Source: Effrenium voratum (Eukaryota > Sar > Dinophyceae > Suessiales > Symbiodiniaceae). From it: 64,000 nucleotides of DNA. The stretch lies in the NCBI GenBank assembly GCA_963377175.1, contig CAUJNA010001857.1:822795-886794 (forward strand), written 5' to 3'. Of this stretch, positions 39,501-50,709 are shown piece by piece. Within the stretch, counting starts at the first letter, position 1. Each line of letters opens with the position of its first letter. The notes beneath the pieces are model-generated. The model ran no database searches. It had not been told where the DNA came from and worked only from the letters and a program-made list of their open reading frames with translations. The position numbers and the translations under genes were made by a program.

Positions 39501-42500
39501 GAAACTCCCGATCAGGCATGGGTGGAAGCCGCGCAAGGCCTGTACAAAAAGTTGCAGAAAGGGGTGTACACCGTGCGCCGCAATGTGTGCAAGCCCATCA
39601 ACTACGATGCGCGGAAGTTGTGGTACGCCAAAGACTTGACGCTGCCTGAGCAGGAGCTGCTGCGGGAAGTGCGGCACACGCAGCAGACCTTGCCGGGGAC
39701 GGTGGAAGTCCGTCGCCGCATCGGCCGGTTCTTGTTCGGGGCCCGGGTGGAACTAGGAGAGCCGCTGTTCCTGACATTGTCGCCCACCACGCGGCACAAC
39801 GGCCTCTGCCTCAAGTTCTCGCGGTATCGCCGTGCGGACCCGGCAGCAACAGGCATGTCCGGGCCATGGTTTGCACGAGACTCGCCTCAAGTATGGGACA
39901 CGGCCGATGTCCAAATCGAGCTGCCGAATTATGACGTCCGGCGAGAGCTGACGGCCAGAGACCCGTGGGCGGTTGTCGTCGCCTTCCAGGCCATGGTGCG
40001 CTTCGTGTTTGGCACCCTGCTCGGCCTGCGCATGTGCTTCCGATGCCCAAATTGCACGTGCCGCGATCAGACAGGGCACGGGTTTCACGTGACGGGCGGC
40101 GTGCTGGGCCTGGTCCACGCCATGTGCGGCGCGATTGAGTACCAAGCAAACTCGACACCGCATTTTCACTGCAACGTGTACTTGGCATGCGTGTGGCAGC
40201 AGCCCCTGCAGAAACTTGCCGACCTGCTGCAGGCCGAAGTGCTGCGTGTGGCGGAAGTGTTCGACTTTCAGCAGTGGCTGCATTGCGAGGAGCATGTTCT
40301 GCACGAGAAGCACCAAGCCGAGGTGCAGGCAGTGGAAAAGTCGTGGCTGCAAAACTACCGCGGTCCAGAGAAGGACGCTTTGTGCTTGTGGCCCTGCTTC
40401 CTACTGCAAGACACGCAGCCGAGCGCGTGGACGCAAGATCAAGCAGAACAGGCGGCAGCCACGGATGCAGCGAGGTTCAAGGCAGCCTACGATGCAGCTG
40501 TGCAGCAAAAGCTGACGCATCAGCAGCATCACGTGCACCCGTGGAGTGCCTCGCAGCAAGCCCGCTTGCCGCTGCCAGCATGCCGCAAAAAGAACGCTCC
40601 GAATAAATGCAAGCACGGCTTCCCGCGGCCGCCCAATCCGCGCTGCAGAGTCATTTGCCGCGGCAACGCGCGCAAGTTCAAGCTCAGCACCCGGGGTCGC
40701 CGTAATGCGCTGGGCACTGTGCTCGGTCGCCGGCACGATCCGTGGCTGTCTGGCACCTGCCGAGCGTTCGCCTTGATGCTGATGGGCAACAGTCACACCG
40801 GCCTGAACTACCGCGTGCCTCTGGCGAGCAGCACGCATGATCCGGACTGCGCTCGGGACTGTCTTGGGGCGCAGACCGTCCGACGGCTCCAGCGAGCCAT
40901 CGCCCAAGCGGCTCGCCGTGCCACCAAGTATTTCACGGGGTACTTACAAAAACCGCAGCCTCTGGGCCGGAAAGAGCTGCAGCACGCGGCGAGGCAATTG
41001 AGCTTCTTGGACACCAAGCCGTGTGAGGGCAAGGAGCTGCAGCGATACAGGCAAGTCGTCAACCGGGTGCTGGGAGACCTCGAGTTTCGTTGCTCCGTCC
41101 GACCACTCACGGAAGAGTTCATGCTGGCTGGCTTTTGGGACGTGAGCGAGCCGTCTTCGGCCGAATGCATTCGCAGCTTCTGTGTGGCCCCATTCGTGGG
41201 GCACGAGTGGTTGACGCAGCTTGATGCAGTCACCGAACAGCGGAAGAAACTCAAGCCACACAGCAAAGGCAATGCAGAGTTCAAGCTGTCTGAGCTGTAC
41301 GGGTGGCGAGGCACGGACCCACGCGTGTACTTCTTGTCTCCATGGGAGTTTGTGAAATGGTGGGAAGTGAAGAAGCTGCAGCCGCCTTCTGCGGCGGCCG
41401 AAGGGGACGAGCGCGGCCTGAGTGAGTGGAGCCCCGGACGCTCCCAGAGCATGGCGCAAGGCCAGGCGTCTGCGCCCGCAGACGGCTGGAAGTTCGGACG
41501 GGACTATCGCTGGCGCGACCCCTTGCCACCCCGTCTCGCAGCGAGCGTCCTGCGCCCGCCGTGCAAGAGCCAAACCCAGGCGGCCGCAGCGCACTACCTG
41601 CAACGGCGTCAGGAGCCTGTGGTGCCTTTCCCAAGCCTGTGCCCGCTTCCAAAAAGCGACATGCCCGCAGACACACAAGCACGGTTCCTGAACGTGTATC
41701 TGCGACCTTGGACCTTGGATGCGGCAGACGCGAGCCTGCACGTGCCGCACATCACGGCGCTGGACCTGCCCATCTCCTCCTTGCAAGCAAGTAAGCCACG
41801 GCGACGGCTGCTACAAAAGACAGCCCCTGCAGACAGAAGCCACAGCGCAGCTTGGCGAGACTATGCGACGCAGCACGCGGTGTCCGAGCACGCTGCCAGG
41901 ACAATCCGCAACTTCTTGGCCGCGGCCGAGTGCACGCCTGACGAAGAAGACTTGGAGCAGGACAAGAAGGAGAAGCAATGCGCCGAAGTGGACACGACTT
42001 GGGTGGATGTAGCCACAGTTCGCCGACTCAGTGAGGGCGGCGGCTTCCAGTACTCCAGCCGCACGGCCCCCGCAGTGCGCAACATAGTCCAGCAGTGGCG
42101 CACCAATGCCGATGCGGAGCAAGTGGCGGACCTCGCACGGTGCGCAGGGGTCCCAGATCCCAAGGAAGCCCTCGGAGCCGGAGCAGGAGATGCACCGCAG
42201 GAGCGGCCGGGCGAAGCGCGCGCTCAGCCGGCAGTGGCGTGCGTGTACGGCAAGCTGAGTGCACAGGCAGCTGCGCTGTGGCTGCGCAACTTGCACGACC
42301 CCAGCACTCTGGCACGGCCCAGCGAAGAGCAGCAGGCCTTTTTGCAGGCCGTGATAGATCGCTGCCTGCGGGAAGCATGCGAGGAGGCAGAGGACAAGCC
42401 CTTTCGTAGCGAGCCACTGCGTGCCTTCTTGCACGGCGTGCCCGGGGCGGGCAAGAGCCAGACCCTCAAGTGGCTGCGCGGCTTTTTCGAAGAGATATGC

Positions 42501-43203
42501 GGGTGGATGCAGGGGCAAGAGTTTGTGTACTTGGCCTCACAAAACACCCAGGCTGCGCTGATCGACGGAAACACGCTGCACTCGTTTGCCGAGCTGCAAG
42601 TCAAGGCTCCCAAGCAGAGGCGACAAACGCAGTTTGGCCCCGACAAATTCGTGAAGTACCAACGACTCCGGTGGCTGATAGTCGACGAATGCAGCACCGT
42701 CGCGCTAGAGGTCTTGGCCGTCTTGCAAAAGCGGCTGGCAGAAGCGACCCGCAAGAAGCGCTCCTGGAAGTGCAGAGACACCACGCACGAGCGGCCGTTC
42801 GGCGGCGTGAACTTCCTTTGCGCAGGGGACTTCTGGCAGTTCCCCGCGGTGCGCGCCACCTCGCTGTTCCAAAACCCTTTCAGCAAAGGGGTCAGCGTCC
42901 AAGTCGCCAACCTGCACCGCCTGTTTTGGACGCACGGCGAGGACGGCATGCAGCGCTTGTTTGAGCTGACAAAAGAACATCGCTGCGTGGACCCGTGGCT
43001 GAGCCACGTGCTCTTGCAAGCCCGGTATGGGCGGCTGTCCCAAGAGGTGTGGTGCTACCTACACGGCTATCCCACGCTGCACGCAGGCAGTTGGTGCCCG
43101 AACAGCGGCCAGTGCGACTGCAAGCAGGACCGGTGCAACGGACTGGCCGCAGCGTGGCAGCGGGAGATCCAATCCGGCACCCCACGCTCGTGGGACGTCC
43201 GCG
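36579..43203 (+). CDS. Rep-helicase, part 1: OTU, HUH/Y2 Rep and PIF1 helicase motifs I-IV
   Basis: Starts at ATG 36,579. OTU-like: GDGWCLFHA with C22, and GHYDL with H189. An acidic linker holds a 45-residue tandem repeat (37,257-37,526). Cys-rich motifs (CAACPATQEQLCAECKLPLC) precede a DUF6570-like block (ALANDNWYGYPLNFLYQEK). A Helitron N-type region leads to the HUH site, TPHFH with H1195 and H1197. The Y2 motif is KYFTGYLQK, with Y1451 and Y1455 four residues apart and K1458 after them. Helicase: Walker A GVPGAGKSQ (K1959), Walker B LIVDECST (D2036, E2037), motif III AGDFWQFPAV. All expected catalytic residues seem present. The frame remains open to 43,304 but leaves the family pattern near 43,200, where the other frame takes over. 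Confidence 0.9.
37257..37526 (+). repeat. 135-bp tandem duplication in the linker
   Basis: Two copies (from about 37,265 and 37,400) encoding PERIHAPIPE.EADVWSEPE and a Ser/Asp/Lys tail. They are nearly identical in DNA, so the duplication is recent. It keeps the frame (45 codons). Confidence 0.92.
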
Positions 43204-45262
43204 TAGGGAGGAGTGTGACGTGTGCGCCACCGAGCGAGAGCGCCGGCGCATCGTCGCTGGCTCTGCACGTGAGACGCCTGATCCACAGGCAGCTAAGTTT
43301 CTAGAAGGACCTTTCGTGCACGGCTTCAACGCGGCCAAGTATGTAGCTGCACTGCTGCGAGCCCGATGGGTGGCCCACGAGCGGCAACACGTGCTCCTTT
43401 GGGTTGTGGCGCAGGATACACCTCTGTTTCAGCTCGAGCCGGAAGCTGCGATCGGGGAGCTGCAAGCTCGCAAAGAAAACTGGCTGCAGCGCCACGACCA
43501 GGCCACTGGCGGCATCATGGGCTTGCTGCCTTTGCTTCCCGGCATGCCGGTTCGCGTCACGCAGACTCTGCCCGAGCTGCGGCCACTGCGCTTGTTCAAA
43601 AACAGTCGCGCGAAGCTGTTGAACTGGTGCTTGCAGGATGCGGATGCTGCGGCGGTGCAGGCGACTACCGCAACCGAAGTCGTTCTGCAAAGCATGCCGA
43701 CATGTCTCCTGATACAAGTCGAGGGTGCCACTTGGAAACAGCTACCGAGCCTCCCCGCCGGGGTCGCATGCATCCGGCCAGTGCAGCAGCACTGGAAGGT
43801 CGCTGCGACCGGCAGTGCCACCGTTTTGCGAAGAGGCTTCCCAGTGGCTTGTGACTATGCCGGCACAGCGCACTCCTTCATGGGAGCCACACTGCCCGCC
43901 TGCACAATAGATCTTGGGTTCTGGGACAGCACGCCCTCGCGAGACGCGCAGCTCAGTGCCTACATGTGTTTGTCTCGCGTGAAGCGCGCCGAGGACTTGT
44001 GCGTGAGCCGGCCATTTGGGCCCAACCTCTTGGGCCAAGGCGATCTCACAGGCCCGCGCACGCTGCTCGAAACGCACCGGCAGACCATTACCTTGGAAGA
44101 AGCCAAGGTGAGGTTCCAGCAGGAAGCCAAGCAACGCAGCCGGCACCCGGAAGTGCTGCTGAGCTGTCGCCTCTGCAGCGTAGCGCGCGCAGGTCAGGAG
44201 TCGCTCAAGCCCCTGACCGCTTTCTTGGCGAACGAAGACGCCGCCCGCTTCAGCGTCGTGGCGCAGGGCATGGACAGGGTGTGCCGCGCGTGTCGCGCAA
44301 AGTGCCCGGCCGGCCAGTCCCGCCAAGCAGAGTGCGGTGATACTTTGTGCGCATGGTGCCAAGGAGTGCCAATGACACAGCCAGGTTTGTGCAAGATATG
44401 CAGCACCAAGCCTCTCGCCTGCTCCAAGTGCGGCGATGCCGCCAAAAAAGGCCAAAAGCGCACACTGGCAGACTTCAACTTAGATGAGATTCTCAGAAAG
44501 AAACGCACGAAGGAGCTGCGCCGCGCACGCTGCAAGCAGTGTGAAGCAGCTGCACCGATCAGAGCCACAAAGGCAGCCAAGTGCAAGCAGTGTGGTCACT
44601 GGAAGTCTCGAAGCCACGTGACCGGGCTCGACTCAGAAACCAACGAAGGGATCTGCAGAACCTGTGCCACGCGCAATGCCAAGCCGCCGGCACAGCCGCC
44701 GGCCAAGGCGTGCCAGCAATGCGGCAACGCTTTGCCCAAATATGCAACGCCCGGCACATGGTGCGACAGCTGCGCCTTCCCGCCGTGCCAGGGCGGGTGC
44801 GGACACGCGCGCCCGCGAAAAAGTGCGTACCACGCCAAAAATCGCCCCACTTGGGTCTGCAACAGGTGTGCCGCCAACAAGTGCAGCCAATGCGGTGGAG
44901 ACTTGCTACAGACAGCAAACGCAGACTCGTGGTGCGAGAGCTGCGCTTTCCCGCCATGCCAGGGCGGGTGTGGACAAGCCCGTCCACGCAAAGGCGAGTG
45001 CCGCGCCAGAGTCTGTCCCAACTGGACTTGCAACCAGTGTGCCGCAAACACGTGCAGCCAATGCGGCGGAAGCTTGGCAAGGACGGCCAACGCAGACTCT
45101 TGGTGCAACAACTGCGCCTTCCCGCCATGCCAGGGGGGGTGTGGGCGAGCGCGCCCCCGCAGGGATGAGTACCGCGCCAGACGTTGGCCCTCCTGGGTGT
45201 GCCGTGAGTGCGCGCGCAAGCCAAGTGAGACTCCCGGCCAAAAGCGCCACAAGCGGGGCTGA
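43202..45262 (+). CDS. Rep-helicase, part 2: helicase motifs V-VI and cysteine-repeat tail
   Basis: Continues in the -1 frame from REECDVCATERERRR. The helicase end is clear: AGTAHSFMGATL (motif V) and YMCLSRVKRAEDL (motif VI). The tail is dense in CxxC pairs and ends in three 57-residue cysteine repeats (44,711-45,223), then TGA at 45,262. The switch sits in GTCCGCGTAGGGAGG (43,190s-43,204). The upstream frame lacks motifs V-VI, so an indel, an assembly error or frameshifting is needed. The open frame extends back to about 42,995 only by chance. Confidence 0.85.
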   Translation, partial: RREECDVCATERERRRIVAGSARETPDPQAAKFLEGPFVHGFNAAKYVAALLRARWVAHERQHVLLWVVAQDTPLFQLEPEAAIGELQARKENWLQRHDQATGGIMGLLPLLPGMPVRVTQTLPELRPLRLFKNSRAKLLNWCLQDADAAAVQATTATEVVLQSMPTCLLIQVEGATWKQLPSLPAGVACIRPVQQHWKVAATGSATVLRRGFPVACDYAGTAHSFMGATLPACTIDLGFWDSTPSRDAQLSAYMCLSRVKRAEDLCVSRPFGPNLLGQGDLTGPRTLLETHRQTITLEEAKVRFQQEAKQRSRHPEVLLSCRLCSVARAGQESLKPLTAFLANEDAARFSVVAQGMDRVCRACRAKCPAGQSRQAECGDTLCAWCQGVPMTQPGLCKICSTKPLACSKCGDAAKKGQKRTLADFNLDEILRKKRTKELRRARCKQCEAAAPIRATKAAKCKQCGHWKSRSHVTGLDSETNEGICRTCATRNAKPPAQPPAKACQQCGNALPKYATPGTWCDSCAFPPCQGGCGHARPRKSAYHAKNRPTWVCNRCAANKCSQCGGDLLQTANADSWCESCAFPPCQGGCGQARPRKGECRARVCPNWTCNQCAANTCSQCGGSLARTANADSWCNNCAFPPCQGGCGRARPRRDEYRARRWPSWVCRECARKPSETPGQKRHKRG
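44711..45223 (+). repeat. Three tandem 171-bp repeats encoding zinc-binding-like units
   Basis: Units start at 44,711, 44,882 and 45,053, exactly 171 bp apart. Each reads C.QCG...W C..CAFPPCQGGCG.ARPR...C..CA: five or six cysteines in CxxC spacing, plus a strictly kept CAFPPCQGGCG. Likely zinc-binding, perhaps for DNA end recognition, though this is inference. Confidence 0.92.
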
Positions 45263-45838
45263 GCTTCGACACAAGTCAGACAGGCCGGACCAAAGTTATG
45301 CTCAGGTTGCGCAGGGACTGGCCCGCACGAAGGAATTAAAACTGAAAAGCGAAGTTTCAAGGCAAGTGAGAAAAAAGCTTCCAGCCAACGGAGCAGAGCC
45401 AGCCAGAACGTGGCTCCGGCCATGCGAGCATGCAGCTCGGCCCAAGCGTGCTGCTCGGACAAGCCTAGCTTGGAGCAAGCGTCATGATCGTTCAAGACGT
45501 GTTGGCGCGGCAGAAAGAAAAAGGCCGTGGCAAACATGTGATGTGATCATTTGAGACACCTCTTCTGTTGTCTGCGTCCCATTGTGTAGCGGGCCGTTGG
45601 CAGGTTTTTTCGTGCTAGGCTTCTGGTCTAACAACCAAGGCTTGTGTTATGATCTCGGTGGGTTTGGTGGTCTCGCAACAAGCCTTGTGGCGGGTCACCC
45701 AAGTTGGGGCACGGGGAAGTGCAGACCATGGGGAAGCGCAGGCCGTGGCCAACATGTGACCGTTTCAAAGGTCGAGTCCGTTGTCAGCATCTCTTTGTCG
45801 GTCCACCTGTCTGTCTAGCAGGCTGCCGAGAGTTTGCT
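45263..45838. other. Stretch downstream of the Helentron-like ORF
   Basis: No gene seen. It probably includes the 3' untranslated part and 3' end of the element. I could not find a convincing terminal hairpin or CTRR end. Confidence 0.4.
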
Positions 45839-46512
45839 CGTGGTCCACCTTCCCGCCATTTTGCACCCATTCCACACATACCCATTTTCCATCCATGCTC
45901 CATCAATATTCCAGCCATATTCCACCTATCTGCCAGTCATTCCATCCCTGCGAATCCATGAATTCCCACATGTCCATTCGCTATTCATTCTCCAGCCATT
46001 TTCTAGCAATGTTCCATCAACGGCCTATCCTTTTACCATGACGGTGCAGCAATTTTATTTTCCACGAATGTACCATCCATCCATTGTCCATCAATGTCCC
46101 ATCCATTGCCCATTCATTTTCCATGAAGTGGCACCAATTTTCCACACATCGGCCAGCAATTTTCCGCAAACTTTCCATCAATTTTCTATCAATGTCCATC
46201 CACATTTCCCTTCATTTCCCCCATTTCCCTTCATTTCCCCACAAACCCCCTTCACCGTGGACAACATCCCCAGCATCCCCACCCCCTGCATCGACTGCAT
46301 CATCCGAAGCAATGTCCGCCATGGATGCTCAGTTGTTGCTCCCTGTTGCAATCCGTTTTCCATTCATGCCAGCAATGCCTTGTCCAGGAACTTTCCATCA
46401 ATCCTCCACACCTTTTCCATCATCCCTTGTCCCTCCAAATTCCTAAATATTTTCATCAACGCCCCTTCATTTCCATCAATTTTGCAGCCTTTTTGTCCAT
46501 CCTTTTTGTCCG
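45839..46512. repeat. Degenerate TTTTCCATCAA tract
   Basis: Dozens of imperfect copies of a 10-14 bp unit around TTCCATC, CCATTTTCC and TTTCCATCAA. The same texture is seen at 35,440-35,530, 47,440-47,465 and 48,135-48,345. Open frames across it are by-products. Confidence 0.75.
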
Positions 46513-46625
46513 GATGATGCAGGTGCTGCAAGGATGGTGTCCACTACGGGCACCCCCCCAAAAAAAAAACAACAAAAAAACACGCTCGGTTTTTTGACCC
46601 CGCACGGAAATTATCATTTCCTTTT
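46502..46625. repeat. Dispersed repeat family, truncated copy
   Basis: ATGATGCAGGTGCTGCAAGG through GGGCACCCCCCC, an A-run and TTTTTTGACCCCGC matches the start of the fuller copies at 46,927 and 48,412. It is interrupted by an A-rich expansion. Confidence 0.6.
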
Positions 46626-46639
46626 CCTTTACTTCCTGC

Positions 46640-46900
46640 TAGTTCCCGGGATTTGAACTTCATTTCCGTTGCATGTCATGCAGTTTCCTGGCATTTCCCT
46701 GCACTTCCTTTCGCTCATGTCAGCTCCCTTCATCTCCTTGAACGCCCCTTCACTGCTCGCACTCCTTTCCTTCAGTTTCTCTTCGCAACAATTTCTTTTC
46801 GTTCCCATCCTCCGGCTCCCTTCGCGTTCTGCCTGCATTTTCCGGCATTTTGTTTCCTCTCCAGTGCCTTCTTCATGCTGTTTCCCTCGCATTTCCCCTA
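46640..46900. repeat. Dispersed repeat related to 34,680-34,830
   Basis: Shares GGATTTGAAC, AGTTTCCTGGCATTTCCCT and CACTTCCTT in the same order with 34,690-34,790. Similarity is partial. Confidence 0.5.
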
Positions 46901-46926
46901 AGCCCCTTGTTTCGCATCGCCAGCAT

Positions 46927-47286
46927 GCATAGCATCATCCGCATCATCCGGGATGATGCTGGCAATGCTGGGGGTGTTGTCCAGTATTAGGCACCCCCTA
47001 AAAATGCTCGTTTTTGGACGCTGCGGGGAGATGCTACAAAAATCGCCTAAACCAATCCGCAAATCCTTCGCCCCTTATAAGGGAGGGCCCAGCATAAAAC
47101 GTATGCGCATCCGCGCATGGTCGGCGGCATGGGGCGCGCGGCCTTATACCTGAAGGTAAGCCCTAACGGGCTTTGGCCTGCGGCCCGATCACGTCCGGTG
47201 GCCGGATTTACACGCTGACGCGACACAGCCGGCCACCGGGCACCTTGCCCTGCTCGTTCTGTCACTTCCCTTTCCTGTAAGTCCGA
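46927..47286. repeat. Dispersed repeat, full copy 1, plus second copy of the 34.6-kb repeat
   Basis: Matches 48,412-48,757 through GCGGGGAGATGCT, AATCCGCAAATCCTTCGCCC, CTTATAAGGG, GCATGGTCGGCGG and TATACCTGAAGGTA. From 47,207 to 47,286 it carries the segment also found at 34,599-34,680. It includes a palindromic CCCTTATAAGGG (47,071-47,082). Confidence 0.75.
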
Positions 47287-48072
47287 TTAGTAGATGTTAA
47301 GATTTTCAGATTCTAAAAACTTTGAGATTCTAAGGGTCTCAGATTTGAAGACTGTCGGAATTTAAGGTTTCAATGGTTTAAGAATTAAGGTTTTAAGATT
47401 CAAAGATTTAAAGTTTTTGAAGGTTATAACAGCCAGGCCATTGCCCAGCCATTTTCCATCTATTATCAGATTTCGAAGGCTTTAAGATTTTATTTTTCGG
47501 AGATTTTCAGATTTGGCGACTTTCGGAATTTAAGATTTTAAGATCTCAAGATTTCAAGGCTTCAAAGTTTCAAGATTAAGAGTTTAAGGAATTTAAAATA
47601 TAGCCCGGATTGAAGGAATTTTATTATATTTGACTTGTTTATGAAGTTAAGATTTTCAGATTACAATAGTTCGAAATTTAAAGAATTTAAGTGTTGAAAG
47701 CTTTTCAGATTCTGAGATTTTAAGACTTTGAGAATTTAGGAAGTTCATATTTTTAGATTTTAACATCTGAAGATTCAAAGATATTCGGGTTTTAAGAAGT
47801 CAAGATTCGAAGACTTTAGGATGTTTATATTTTCAGATTGTAAGATTTTTTGTAAGGTTGTAAGTTTAAGATCTTAAGGTTTCAAGATTTCAATAATTCA
47901 AGAGTAAGAGTTTAAGACTGTAGGAATTTCATATTCTAAGAGTTAAGATCGCAAGATTCTAAGACATAAGGGTTTTAAGATTTCAAGATTCGAAGACTTT
48001 AGGATGTTTTTATATTTTCAGATTTTAAGATTCTAAGTTCGAAGATTTTAAGATCTCGAGATTCTAAGATTG
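47287..48072. repeat. Degenerate AAGATTT repeat tract
   Basis: About 0.8 kb in which AAGATTT, AAGATTC, TTTAAG and TTTCAGATT recur every 7-20 bp in no fixed period. It is strongly AT-rich and has no coding frame longer than expected. A diverged simple-sequence array is the simplest reading. Confidence 0.8.
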
Positions 48073-48414
48073 ATTGTTAGATTTTCATTTAAGATTTTCA
48101 GAATCTAAGACTTTAGGATTTTGAGATTTCAATCCAGGCCATTTTCCATCCATGTTCCATCCACTTTAAGATTTTAAGATTTTCAGGTTGCACGTTTTCG
48201 GCAAAGTTGGCCCGACTTAGGGGACAACATCCCCAGCATCCCCCGAGACTTTAGGATGTTTTTATATTTTCAGATTTTAAGCTTTAGGATTTTGAGATTT
48301 CAATCCAGGCCATTTTCCATCCATTTTCCATCCACTTTAAGATTTTAAGATTTTCAGGTTGCACGTTTTCGGCAAAGTTGGCCCGACTTCGGGGACAACA
48401 TCCCCAGCATCCCC
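48073..48414. repeat. 171-bp tandem duplication
   Basis: AATCCAGGCCATTTTCCATC at 48,131 recurs at 48,302, and the match extends through GGTTGCACGTTTTCGGCAAA to CATCCCCAGCATCCCC with only a few substitutions. It joins the AAGATTT tract to the next dispersed repeat. Confidence 0.88.
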
Positions 48415-48757
48415 CGCATCACCGGCATCATCCGCATCAATGTCCGCCAAGGATGCGGATGATGCAGGTGATGCCGGGGATGTTGTCCACTATGGGCACC
48501 CCCCAAAAAACACTCGTTTTTTGACTCTGCGGGGAGATGCTCAAAAAGCCGCCAAAAATCGCCTGAACAAATCCGCAAATCCTTCGCCCCTTATAAGGGT
48601 GGGCCCAGCTTGGCGCAGCGCAAAAGTATAGCGCATGGTCGGCGGTGGGTCGGCGGCACAGGGCGGCCGGCCCTATACCTGAAGGTAGGCCCTCCGGGCC
48701 TAGGCCTTCGGCCGTATCACGGACCACGGGGTCTGAAGCCCCCCGGTGGCCGGATTT
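48412..48757. repeat. Dispersed repeat, full copy 2
   Basis: Homologous to 46,927-47,209 along about 300 bp, including CTTATAAGGGTGGGCCCAG and the AGGCCTTCGGCC/CCGGTGGCCGGATTTA end. It contains a short insertion (ACCACGGGGTCTGAAGCCCC), itself a near palindrome. Confidence 0.75.
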
Positions 48758-48820
48758 AAGGGCTGCCGCCCAGTGCCGCCGACCCCAAACCAGTGTGGGA
48801 ATGGCTGAAATGAACGGGGC

Positions 48821-48910
48821 CGCTTCAAAATGGGACCGTGATGGGTCCCCTATTGTAGCCAGGGTGCGGTGCATTTTTGCTTTGCTTTCGCATGAAAATG
48901 CGCCGCTTTT
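48821..48910 (+). repeat. Partial copy of the satellite-embedded 300-bp body
   Basis: ATGGGTCCCCTATTGTAGCC onward to GAAAATGCGCCGCTTTTATG is the right third of the body seen complete at 49,152 and 50,710. It ends where the (ATG)n array begins. Confidence 0.8.
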
Positions 48911-49151
48911 ATGATGATGATGATGATGATGAACTGACATGATAATCATCATGACGCATCCTCAGCATCACCAGCAGTCATCATGATAATAATGTCCACG
49001 CATCTTCTGCATCTCAAATCGGCTCTAATGGGACTGATGATGATCATCATCATTAGCACCGTGATGATGATGATGATGATGATAATGATGATGATGAACT
49101 GGCATGATAATCTCATGACGCATCCTCAGCATCACCAGCAGTCATCGTGAT

Positions 49152-49456
49152 AGTGCGCTTTGATTGGCACGCTTCCATAGAACCTGCGCCCATTCTGGAG
49201 CGATCGTTTTCTTTCCTTGGCTTGGTGCATTTTTGTAAGAATCTGGTAAGAAAATGCGCCGCTGTAAGTGCCTACAATTCTGCTGCTGCTGGGAGCATGT
49301 GCCGTGACGTTGCGTTTGCAGTAGAGGCTCATCGCCGGTCACCCCGCAAGCCAACCAGTTTTCTCGCCGCAAGTCGGGGCCGCGATGGGTCCCCTATTGT
49401 AGCCAGGGCGCGGTGCATTTTTGCTTTGCTTTCGCGTGAAAATGCACTGCCTTTAT
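49152..49456 (+). repeat. Satellite-embedded 300-bp body, copy A
   Basis: Complex, non-triplet sequence from TTTGATTGGCACGCTTCC to GAAAATGCACTGCC, flanked on both sides by ATG-triplet DNA. It carries two tandem versions of a GGTGCATTTTTG...AAAATGCGCC stem-loop. Over 95% like copy B. Confidence 0.9.
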
Positions 49457-50620
49457 GATGATGATGCTGAACTAACATGATAATCATCATGACGCATCCT
49501 CAGCATCACCAGCAGGCATCATGATAATCATGTCCGTGCATCTTCTGCATCTCAAATCGGCTCTGATGATGACGATGATCATGATGAGCACCGTGATGAT
49601 GATGATGAACTGACATGATAATCATCATGACGCATCCTCAGCATCTTCAGCAATCATCATGATAATCATGTCCACGCATCTTCTGCATCTCAAATCGGCT
49701 CTGATGATGATGATGATCATGATAAGCACCGTGATGATGATGATGAACTGAGATGCTGCTAATTATCGTCATCATCATCATCATCATCATTGTCATCATC
49801 ATCGTCGTCACCATCGTCATCATCATCGTCATCATCATCGTCATCATCATGGATGATAACCATCATCCTGCATCCTCTGCATCACCTCGTTATCGTCATC
49901 ATGATCGTCATCATCATCATCGTCATCATCGTCATCATCATCGTCATCATCATCGTCATCATCATGGATGATAACCATCATCGTGCATCCTCTGCATCAC
50001 CGGCAGTCGTATGTCTACGCATCCTCTGATGGTGGTCATTATCGTCATCATCATCATCATCGACATCATCGTCATCATCATCATCGTCATCATCGTCATC
50101 ATCACCGTTGACATCATGGACGATAACCATCATCGTGCATCCTCTGCATCACCAACAGTCATGATGATAATCAGGACTACGCACCCTCTGCATCTCCAAT
50201 CGGCTCTAACGTCAACCTTGAAACGTATATAAAAAGATAAGGACTTCAACGATTTGATGTGATATAATGACAAGCGTGTCATCATCATCATCATCGTCAT
50301 CATCATCAGCATCATCCTCGATGATGTGATGACGATGAGCATGTCATCATCACCATGCATGATGGTGGTCATCATCGTCATCGTCACCATCAGCAGCATC
50401 ATCATCATCATCGTCATCGTCATCATCACCGTTGTCATCATGGACGATAACCATCATCGTGCATCCTCTGCATCACCAACAGTCGTGATGATAATCATGA
50501 CTACGCACCCTCTGCATCTCCAATCGGCTCTAACGCTACCCTTGAAACGTATTTAAAAAAGATAAGGATGACAACATCATGTCTCTAATGGGACTGATGA
50601 TGATGATCATATTAGCACCG

Positions 50621-50652
<32 letters not shown>

Positions 50653-50709
50653 TGGCATGATAATCATCATGACGCATCCTCAACATCACCAGCAGTCATC
50701 GTGATAATG

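Larger units (their letters stand above)
36579..45262 (+). mobile_element. Helitron2/Helentron-like rolling-circle transposon, coding core
   Basis: One coding unit of 8.68 kb (about 2,890 codons allowing for one frame change near 43,200). It combines an OTU protease-like N-terminus, a DUF6570-like cysteine region, a HUH/Y2 replication initiator and a PIF1-type superfamily 1 helicase. The Rep-Hel combination defines Helitrons, and an OTU domain is known in the Helentron/Helitron2 branch. Element ends could not be set: no clear TC...CTRR or terminal repeat pair was found. Repeats shared by both flanks (34.6/47.2 kb and the TTCCATC tracts) may lie inside or just outside the ends. Confidence 0.85.

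Noticed and set aside
37060..42949. Several minus-strand open frames of 120-314 codons under the Helentron-like ORF
   Set aside because: The GC-rich coding strand leaves few stops on the other strand. All catalytic motifs are on +, and the minus readings are Arg/Pro/Ser-rich noise.
36579..45262. Ordinary host PIF1 helicase gene
   Set aside because: The HUH and double-Tyr motifs upstream of the helicase in the same protein identify a rolling-circle transposase.
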